Below, in pieces: positions 1 to 4,687 of a DNA stretch of 5,283 nucleotides. This DNA is from Selenomonadaceae bacterium. Its GTDB lineage: Bacteria; Bacillota; Negativicutes; Selenomonadales; Selenomonadaceae. The stretch is taken from contig JAFTEG010000422.1 of the NCBI GenBank assembly GCA_017453765.1, positions 1 through 5,283 of the forward strand, in the 5' to 3' direction. The stretch's first letter is position 1. Each line of letters opens with the position of its first letter. The notes beneath the pieces are model-generated. The model saw only the letters and a list, made by a program, of their open reading frames with translations. It searched no databases and was not told where the DNA came from. Made by a program: the position numbers and the translations under genes.

Positions 1-48
1 GTTGCAAAGTAAAAAAACTTGTGCTAGACTTCGAAAGTTGGTGACACT
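1..48 (+). other. Probable tail of a preceding gene (reading frame ambiguous)
   Basis: Two frames are open from the window edge. One ends in TGA at 50-52 and would overlap the GTG start of the first pseudopilin gene by four bases (GTGA), matching the ATGA overlaps seen twice further on. The other ends in TGA at 42-44, leaving four bases before the GTG. Too few codons are visible to choose between them or to name a product. From the gene order one would expect another pilus or secretion gene here, such as a major pseudopilin or platform protein, but that is inference only. Confidence 0.3.
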
Positions 49-534
49 GTGAAGAATCAACGCGGCTTTGCTACGCTTGAAATGATTTTGGTAATTTTAA
101 TAATCGCCGTACTTTCAGCGGTTGCCCTGCCTAAGGCGGCGCGTATGGTTGACGCTGTACGCCTTGATTACGAAATGAAAACTTTTTTGAGTACGCTGGA
201 TTTTACAAAGTCACTGAACAAAAACGCTTCATTTACAACGGAAATTTTTCAGGCAACTTTGGCAAATGCCGGTTTCGGGAGCAATACCACTTCATTGCAA
301 GTAAATCTTACCGATACAGACTACAAAATTGTTAGACAAGGGCAAGAAATTTTTAAGCCGCACCAACTGCCGGAGGGTTTTTCAATGAGTTGCAATGCGA
401 CGTTAAATAACTCCATTTCCTTCACTCAAGCCAATAACGGCACTTTGACAATGACGTCACGGCAAAATTTTAACCGCTATATAATTTTTAACAGCGTCGG
501 ACGTTGGCGCGGCGATATCACGGCACCGAAATGA
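49..534 (+). CDS. Minor pseudopilin, GspH/FimT (ComGD)-like
   Basis: Prepilin-like protein of 161 residues. A six-residue leader (MKNQRG) is followed by the cleavage site G6^F7, with the helix-packing glutamate at mature position 5 (E11), then a strongly hydrophobic helix to about residue 30 ending in ALP. The C-terminal part carries the GspH/FimT pattern: a 'LPEGFSMSC' strand, an 'ISFTQANNGT' stretch, a short strand pair and a closing GRWRG segment, where the family usually has an 'F.p.Gr' motif. A prepilin peptidase would cut and methylate it at the inner membrane, and it would join the pseudopilus as a minor subunit. GTG at 49 is the only start in frame after the stop at 25-27; only a weak GAAAG lies upstream, so translation is probably coupled to a preceding gene. 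Its TGA overlaps the next ATG. The prepilin class is very secure; the H-like subtype rests on fold pattern and gene order. Confidence 0.87.
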   Translation: MKNQRGFATLEMILVILIIAVLSAVALPKAARMVDAVRLDYEMKTFLSTLDFTKSLNKNASFTTEIFQATLANAGFGSNTTSLQVNLTDTDYKIVRQGQEIFKPHQLPEGFSMSCNATLNNSISFTQANNGTLTMTSRQNFNRYIIFNSVGRWRGDITAPK

Positions 535-929
535 ATCAGCGCGGCTTTATGCTTTTAAGCACGGTATTTTTAACGCTGATACTTTCTTTTACCGCAATGC
601 TGGCTCTGCAGGCAATGACGCGCGTACAAAACGGCGACCAATCTTTAAAACTTCACGCAATAAATTTGGCGAATGAACAGCTTGCAATGGTTGAAAGCCT
701 TGCCGCGCAGAATAATTTGGCGGCAGTGAAAAATTTCAACGGCAATGACGCGGACTTACAAAATTACGGTCTGTATGATGAAAACGCTGAGGACAAGCCG
801 CCGGTTGAATTTAACGTCACGACAAATATTAACGCCGTAAATGAAAATCTGCGCGAAGTTGAAGTTACCGTCACTTGGAATGAAAATGAAATTAGTTTTA
901 AAAAGCTTGTTCGCGTAAATTCACCATGA
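531..929 (+). CDS. Minor pseudopilin, GspI/PilV (ComGE)-like
   Basis: Protein of 132 residues starting at ATG 531, which overlaps the stop of the previous gene (ATGA, 531-534). A longer frame open from ATG 504 would put nine extra residues before the leader and is less likely. The leader is MNQRG with cleavage at G5^F6, followed by a hydrophobic helix to about residue 27. After it, 'INLANEQLAMVESLA' matches the GspI/PilV pattern (LA.e.lE.l), and near the C-terminus 'EVEVTVTWNEN' followed by 'KLVRV' matches the paired strands (V.VtW...l.t.v) of that family. Mature position 5 is serine where most pilins have glutamate. In type II secretion, GspI is the hub of the GspI-J-K tip complex that starts pseudopilus growth. 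No ribosome binding site is visible, so translational coupling is likely. Its TGA again overlaps the next ATG. Confidence 0.83.
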   Translation: MNQRGFMLLSTVFLTLILSFTAMLALQAMTRVQNGDQSLKLHAINLANEQLAMVESLAAQNNLAAVKNFNGNDADLQNYGLYDENAEDKPPVEFNVTTNINAVNENLREVEVTVTWNENEISFKKLVRVNSP

Positions 930-1525
930 AAAATTTTCATTACGTATTACGCCTTACGCATTGCGCATTAAACTCTGAGCGCGGCTTTGTGCTGATTGAA
1001 TTTGTGATAGCCTTGCCGCTGATACTTATGCTTTTGTACGGGCTAAGTCAAACGGTGCTGACAATATTTTCTACGGCGCAAAGTCAAGCCGCAGATTACG
1101 TTTTGGAAGTCGAGGCGCAGGACGTTTTAACGCGAATCACTAAGGACGCCCGCGCCGCCTGCTACGTTAAAAGAGCCGTCACCTATTCAGATCAAGATTT
1201 TGACACGCTGATAATAAATTATCACTCAATTAAAGTTGAAGGCTCTCTAGACATTGTGGACGTTATCGAAGGGCGCGTTTACATAGTCGGCAACAAACCT
1301 AATTACAGACTGCAGGCTAAACGAATTAATGACGGCACGTTTTTAAATCCCATTACCGGCGGAAATTTTTTCGGCGACACGGTCATAACCTGCTTGAAAT
1401 ATTCAAAGCTCGGTGAAAGAGTTATGCACATTGAACTTGAAATGAAAAGTTCAGTTACGCAAAAATTTATCAGACTTTCTACGGCGGTATTTATGCCTGC
1501 CTGCGAACATATGGAAGGGTTTTAG
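926..1525 (+). CDS. Minor pseudopilin, GspJ/PilW (ComGF)-like, with heptamer-encoded leader
   Basis: Protein of 199 residues. Its ATG overlaps the previous stop (ATGA, 926-929). The leader is unusually long at 20 residues; residues 5-16 (HYVLRLTHCALN) are translated from a CATTACG-type heptamer array. Cleavage is predicted at G20^F21, mature E5 is present (E25), and the hydrophobic helix spans about 22-48. Following it, 'AQDVLTRITKDARAA' resembles the PilW/GspJ segment after the helix ('..l..l..DlR.A'), and strands near 152-188 complete a GspJ-like domain. Cysteines at 79 and 156 could form a disulfide. No start codon lies between the array and the cleavage site, so the array must be translated. 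It would act as a subunit of the pilus or pseudopilus tip complex. The prepilin assignment is very sure; J/W is inferred from domain pattern and gene order. Confidence 0.84.
   Translation: MKNFHYVLRLTHCALNSERGFVLIEFVIALPLILMLLYGLSQTVLTIFSTAQSQAADYVLEVEAQDVLTRITKDARAACYVKRAVTYSDQDFDTLIINYHSIKVEGSLDIVDVIEGRVYIVGNKPNYRLQAKRINDGTFLNPITGGNFFGDTVITCLKYSKLGERVMHIELEMKSSVTQKFIRLSTAVFMPACEHMEGF
938..972 (+). repeat. CATTACG heptamer array inside the leader of the GspJ-like gene
   Basis: Five consecutive seven-base units: CATTACG, TATTACG, CCTTACG, CATTGCG, CATTAAA. They lie wholly within the coding sequence and encode HYVLRLTHCALN, which prepilin peptidase would remove. The same array with the same unit number and frame occurs in the next gene at 1613-1647. 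Including the following CTCTGAGCGCGGCTTT, the two copies match at 45 of 51 positions (938-988 and 1613-1663). Confidence 0.85.
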
Positions 1526-1591
1526 TTAATTAAGAATTAAGGATTAAGGATTAAGAATTAGAGTTTAGAGATTAGAGATTAGAAAGTAGAT
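1526..1591 (+). repeat. TAAGGAT/TAGAGAT heptamer array filling the intergenic gap
   Basis: Almost the whole gap between the GspJ-like stop and the GspK-like start is a degenerate heptamer array: TAAGAAT, TAAGGAT, TAAGGAT, TAAGAAT, TAGAGTT, TAGAGAT, TAGAGAT, TAGAAAG, from 1531 to 1586, with partial units on either side. Each unit starts with TA(A/G), so the array places stop codons in all three forward frames. No convincing promoter or ribosome binding site is visible in it. Confidence 0.85.
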
Positions 1592-2206
1592 TTGAAAACC
1601 ACAAAACTTTTTCATTACGCATTACGCACTACGCATTACGCATTAAACTCGGAACGCGGCTTTTTTACGCTGATTGGAATTTGCATTCTGCTTGTCGCCG
1701 CAATTTTTGTAAAAGGCATTCAAGAATCCGAATTGAACTACGCCTACATTGCAGGGGATTTTAAAACCGAAACGGAATTGCAAAACGCCGCTGACAGCGC
1801 ACTGATTGAGGCGGTTGACTTAATCAAAAATGAAACTGTAACTTTGGAGCCGCCTAATTGGAGTAACCGTTCTAAGAATCAGCATAAAATTATTGACAAG
1901 ACCGTTGACGGCACGAAGGTTGAAGTTTGGTACGAATACGGAAAAAATTTTGACGGCACGGGCAATTTTATTTTTAAGCAGAGAAATTACAGCACCAAGA
2001 AGGACACTAAAACCGGTGAACAAAATAAACGCGGCGTCATATTAATCAGCGTGGCAAGCCGTAACAGTGACGTTATGGCGGGAAAAGTTTTTGCACGTGC
2101 TATGGGATATATTTTCACGGACGGGGACGAATTGATTTTGGACAAAGAGGGACTGCCTAAAAATTACGTTCACTTTATGAACAGTGCAAGTAAAAATTTT
2201 GAATAG
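1592..2206 (+). CDS. Minor pseudopilin, GspK/PilX (ComGG)-like, with heptamer-encoded leader
   Basis: Protein of 204 residues from TTG 1592, the only possible start between the in-frame TAG at 1580 and the cleavage site. The 23-residue leader contains HYALRTTHYALN (8-19), translated from a heptamer array, then SERG^F with cleavage at G23. The helix spans about 25-42. Mature position 5 is isoleucine, not glutamate, as is also typical of GspK. The stretch 'ELQNAADSALIEAVDLI' matches the PilX/GspK signature after the helix ('a..AAeaGl..a'). The rest is polar and strand-rich, without the large domain of full-length GspK, so it is closer to PilX or ComGG in size. GspK caps the tip complex in type II secretion. 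There is no good ribosome binding site before the TTG, only AGAAAG, so expression may be low or coupled. The start codon sits between two heptamer arrays. Confidence 0.8.
   Translation: MKTTKLFHYALRTTHYALNSERGFFTLIGICILLVAAIFVKGIQESELNYAYIAGDFKTETELQNAADSALIEAVDLIKNETVTLEPPNWSNRSKNQHKIIDKTVDGTKVEVWYEYGKNFDGTGNFIFKQRNYSTKKDTKTGEQNKRGVILISVASRNSDVMAGKVFARAMGYIFTDGDELILDKEGLPKNYVHFMNSASKNFE
1613..1647 (+). repeat. CATTACG heptamer array inside the leader of the GspK-like gene
   Basis: Five units: CATTACG, CATTACG, CACTACG, CATTACG, CATTAAA. They encode HYALRTTHYALN in the prepilin leader. Because seven is not a multiple of three, a perfect CATTACG array reads HYALRIT cyclically in all three forward frames and never meets a stop. 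Gain or loss of one unit would however shift the downstream pilin frame. Confidence 0.87.
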
Positions 2207-2212
2207 AATTGC

Positions 2213-2217
2213 GGGAG
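2213..2217 (+). promoter_or_regulatory. Ribosome binding site deciding the GrpE-like start
   Basis: GGGAG lies 8 bases before GTG 2226. Earlier in-frame starts (GTG 2184, TTG 2199) have no such site and lie inside the end of the preceding gene, so GTG 2226 is preferred. Confidence 0.6.
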
Positions 2218-2225
2218 AAATTATT

Positions 2226-2816
2226 GTGGATGAAAATACGGAATTTAACGCCGAAGAGGTTGCACAAAATTCGACGCCGGATTTAAGTGCAGAGGAAATG
2301 CTCAAAGACGTTTACGAAGAGCAGAAAAAAATATCGCGCAGATTGATTCAAGTCCTGCGCGAAAACGTCAACTTCCAAAATCAAGTACGCGGCGGAATGC
2401 AGGAGGAACTTGAAATTTTCCGCGAACAGCAACGCGGCGAACAGTTCACGCCGATATTAAAAGCCATTGCCGCTGTCTGCGTAGAGTATCGCACGCTTTT
2501 GGACGATGAAAATATTATCGGCAGGAGTCGCCGAAAGTTGCAGTTACTCTTTGACGAATTGGAAGATATTTTGGCAGATTATGACGCGGAAGTTTTTTCG
2601 TCAATGAAAGGTGAACCGCGCCGAGCGCTTTTAACTAAGGTCATTAACACGGTAGCTACGGCAAACGTCGAACTTCATAACAAAGTTGCAAGAAGTCGCA
2701 GACCCGGCGTTATACGAAATGGACGTCCGCTTTATCGCGAATACGTAGACGTTTATGTTTTCGACGCCAATCTTGTAAATAAATCTACGTCCGAATTTGC
2801 CGACAGCAGGGATTAG
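2226..2816 (+). CDS. GrpE-like nucleotide exchange factor
   Basis: Protein of 196 residues from GTG 2226, 19 bases after the last pseudopilin gene and so probably in the same transcript. Layout follows GrpE: an acidic, disordered N-terminus (1-25), a long charged helix likely to form the dimer coiled coil (about 26-72), a helical segment 'FTPILKAIAAVCVEY' resembling the LLPVLDNLE region, then 'DYDAEVFSSMKGEPRR' in the place of the usual 'GVE.i....GE.FDP'. A C-terminal strand domain ends in 'VIRNGRPLYREYVDVYVFD', resembling the 'Gy.l..RvlRpa.V.V' end of GrpE. GrpE releases ADP from Hsp70 in the cytoplasm; the Hsp70 gene next door is the obvious partner. Similarity is structural and contextual rather than strong motif identity, so this is a divergent member. 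The stop codon TAG is the first three bases of the GATCGATA repeat cluster, so the last residues may have been set by arrival of the repeat. Confidence 0.65.
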   Translation: MDENTEFNAEEVAQNSTPDLSAEEMLKDVYEEQKKISRRLIQVLRENVNFQNQVRGGMQEELEIFREQQRGEQFTPILKAIAAVCVEYRTLLDDENIIGRSRRKLQLLFDELEDILADYDAEVFSSMKGEPRRALLTKVINTVATANVELHNKVARSRRPGVIRNGRPLYREYVDVYVFDANLVNKSTSEFADSRD

Positions 2817-2924
2817 ATCGATAGTGGCTAGATCGATAGATCGATAGTGGTTAGATCGATAGATCGATAGTGGCTAGATCGATAGAAAACCATCGATCCA
2901 TCGATCCATCGATCCATTGATCTA
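2814..2924 (+). repeat. GATCGATA / CATCGATC repeat cluster between the GrpE-like and Hsp70 genes
   Basis: The left part (2814-2885) has four units starting TAGATCGATAG: a 15-base unit at 2814-2828, two 23-base units at 2829-2851 and 2852-2874 (TAGATCGA twice, then TAGTGGY), and a partial unit at 2875-2885. After AAAAC come three exact octamers CATCGATC (2891-2914) and one CATTGATC (2915-2922). GATC occurs ten times. The right part is nearly complementary to the left: 2852-2870 can pair with 2906-2924 at 16 of 19 positions plus one G-U, with two A-C mismatches. A transcript could therefore form a long hairpin just before the Hsp70 ribosome binding site. No promoter or T-tract terminator is evident. 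Confidence 0.85.
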
Positions 2925-2931
2925 AACATCG

Positions 2932-2938
2932 AAAGGAG
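2932..2938 (+). promoter_or_regulatory. Ribosome binding site of the Hsp70 gene
   Basis: AAAGGAG lies 11 bases before ATG 2950, slightly longer than usual spacing. It begins 8 bases after the right arm of the repeat cluster, so folding of that cluster could affect its access. Confidence 0.75.
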
Positions 2939-2949
2939 CAAAATTTTTA

Positions 2950-4593
2950 ATGAGTACATACGGTATAGACTTGGGGACAACTTATTCTTGCATAGCGCGC
3001 CTTGACGCCAACGGCAACCCCGAAGTCATCCGAAATAACGAAGACGATTCAAATATGGTAGCGTCCGTTGTCTTTTTTGAAAATGAAAATAACGTTGTAG
3101 TCGGTCAAGCGGCTAAAGAAAATATTGAAACGGACGGCGAGCGCGTCGTGCAATTCGTCAAGCGCGAAATAGGCAAGCCCGACAATCGCGTCTACGAATT
3201 TGACGGCAAAACTTACACGCCGGTAGAAATCAGCGCACTCATTTTAACGCGGCTTAAAAACCTCGTCGAATCACAAGGCGGCACGATTGAAAACGTTGTC
3301 ATTACCGTACCGGCTTACTTCGGACTTGAAGAGCGTAGCGCTACGAAACAGGCAGGCGAATTGGCAGGACTTAACGTCTTGAGTCTGATTAATGAACCTA
3401 CTGCGGCGGCGTTGAGTTACTGCGCGAGAGAATTTCAAGAGGACCGTACCATTTTGGTTTACGATTTAGGCGGCGGCACTTTCGACGTTACCATTATCAA
3501 AATGACTATGGCGCAGAATGAATCAGGCAATGACGTTCAAAAAATTAACGTGCTGGCTACCGACGGCGATGATAAATTAGGCGGCAAGGATTGGGACGAT
3601 AAACTTTACGATTTTATTTTACGCGCTTGCTGTGACGAAAACGGCTTGACCGCGCAGGATATTGAGGCCGAGACGCGGCAGGATATTCGCAGTAAGGTTG
3701 AAGAGGCTAAACGCAAGCTAAGTAAAAAACAGTCGACTAAAGTTCGCATTGACGTAGGCGGCTCACGTACCGAAGTTGCACTGAAACGCGCAGATTTTGA
3801 AAATATGACTTCGGATTTAGTTGCAAAGACGATGAACTTTGTCGACAACGCGCTTGACAAAGTGCCGGGCGTAAATATTGACACCGTGCTTTTGGTAGGC
3901 GGCTCAACCTACATGCCGATGATTAAAGATGCCGTTGAGAAAAAATTTCCCGGCAAAGTTCAGCAACACGACCCCGATCAAGCCGTTGCAAAGGGCGCCG
4001 CGATTTATGCAAGTATGCTTGTAGTTGAGGAAAATTCCGCAGGCAAAGGCGTGGCAACTTCCGACGCCAACGGCGAACCTGCAATTACGTCCGAACACGC
4101 CGAACAGCTTACCGCGAAATTTGACGTTGAAGACCAGACGCCGCGTTCATTCGGTCCAGGCGTTGTCGACACTAAAGGCAGTAAGCACAAGTACGTGCTT
4201 GAAAACTTTATTAAAATCGGTGAGAAAATGCCTGCCGTATTTTCCAAAACTTATTACCCGCTTGAAGATAATCAGGAACGCGTGAGACTGCGCGCCTTTG
4301 AAAACAGATCCACTGAAGATACAATAATTCCCTGCGTCGATGAGGACGGCAACCCGCAGACTACTGACCCCGCCAATGACGTGAAACTTTTGGGCGAATT
4401 GATTGTCAACCTGCCGCCGCAGACTTCACGCAACACGCCGAGTAAAGTCACGTTTAAAGTCGACGCGTCCGGCGTTCATGTCGAGGCGGTTAATACCACT
4501 ACAAATGAAGTTTTTGAAACTTTCCTGCGTACCGGCTCCGATATCGACGTTGATAAAAGCGCCGTGCATCAACTTCGCATTTCCGCCGATTAA
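2950..4593 (+). CDS. Hsp70-family (DnaK-like) chaperone, lidless, non-housekeeping type
   Basis: Protein of 547 residues. The nucleotide-binding domain (1 to about 357) is intact: phosphate-1 loop GIDLGTTYS (5-13), catalytic lysine K71 in FVKREIGK (DnaK K70), 'INEPTAAAL' with E149, phosphate-2 loop DLGGGTFD (172-179) with T177, adenosine motif VLLVGGSTYMP (313-323), and DPDQAVAKGAA (341-351). ATP binding and hydrolysis are therefore expected. From about 358 to 392 lies an acidic, low-complexity stretch in place of the short DnaK linker with its VLLLD motif; DnaK's DVTPLSLG appears only as DQTPRSFG (395-402). Residues 413-530 resemble the beta half of the substrate-binding domain ('FIKIGEKMPAVFS', 'LGELIVNLPP', 'KVTFKVDASGVHVEA'). 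The protein ends there, without the helical lid, about 90 residues shorter than DnaK. The upstream GrpE-like gene is its likely exchange factor. No CIRCE, hrcA or dnaJ is nearby. The client is unknown. Confidence 0.93.
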   Translation: MSTYGIDLGTTYSCIARLDANGNPEVIRNNEDDSNMVASVVFFENENNVVVGQAAKENIETDGERVVQFVKREIGKPDNRVYEFDGKTYTPVEISALILTRLKNLVESQGGTIENVVITVPAYFGLEERSATKQAGELAGLNVLSLINEPTAAALSYCAREFQEDRTILVYDLGGGTFDVTIIKMTMAQNESGNDVQKINVLATDGDDKLGGKDWDDKLYDFILRACCDENGLTAQDIEAETRQDIRSKVEEAKRKLSKKQSTKVRIDVGGSRTEVALKRADFENMTSDLVAKTMNFVDNALDKVPGVNIDTVLLVGGSTYMPMIKDAVEKKFPGKVQQHDPDQAVAKGAAIYASMLVVEENSAGKGVATSDANGEPAITSEHAEQLTAKFDVEDQTPRSFGPGVVDTKGSKHKYVLENFIKIGEKMPAVFSKTYYPLEDNQERVRLRAFENRSTEDTIIPCVDEDGNPQTTDPANDVKLLGELIVNLPPQTSRNTPSKVTFKVDASGVHVEAVNTTTNEVFETFLRTGSDIDVDKSAVHQLRISAD

Positions 4594-4612
4594 TATTTTT
4601 TTCCCGCAAATT

Positions 4613-4653
4613 AAAAAGTCTGCAACGGCTTTCAAGCTTATGCAGATTTTTTT
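4613..4653 (+). terminator. Probable rho-independent terminator after the Hsp70 gene
   Basis: AAAAAGTCTGCA (4613-4624) pairs with TGCAGATTTTTT (4641-4652): six Watson-Crick pairs TCTGCA/TGCAGA, one G-U, then A-U pairs, with a 16-base loop and a run of seven T. The GC content of the stem is modest. A second CAGATTTTTT follows at 4657-4666, partly repeating the right arm. Only 34 bases remain to the next start codon, so termination may be partial. Confidence 0.5.
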
Positions 4654-4672
4654 GTACAGATTTTTTACCGTC

Positions 4673-4680
4673 AAGGAGGA
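4673..4680 (+). promoter_or_regulatory. Strong ribosome binding site of the 3'-terminal gene
   Basis: AAGGAGGA lies 7 bases before ATG 4688 and is the best Shine-Dalgarno match in the window. It fixes the start of a gene that has no stop inside the window. Confidence 0.85.
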
Positions 4681-4687
4681 TTGATTA

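Noticed and set aside
504..530. Longer start of the GspI-like gene at ATG 504
   Set aside because: ATG 531 makes the ATGA overlap seen at the next junction and gives a normal five-residue prepilin leader.
2184..2225. Longer GrpE-like protein from GTG 2184
   Set aside because: It would overlap the preceding gene by 23 bases without a ribosome binding site, while GTG 2226 has GGGAG at ideal spacing.
2814..2922. CRISPR-like array
   Set aside because: Units are 8 to 23 bases and directly abutting, with no unique spacers of constant length and no cas genes.
2207..2949. CIRCE/HrcA heat-shock operator near the chaperone genes
   Set aside because: No TTAGCACTC-N9-GAGTGCTAA-type inverted repeat is present in front of either gene.
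3606..4247. Minus-strand open frames inside the Hsp70 gene
   Set aside because: They lie opposite a clearly conserved Hsp70 coding sequence and show no recognisable domain.
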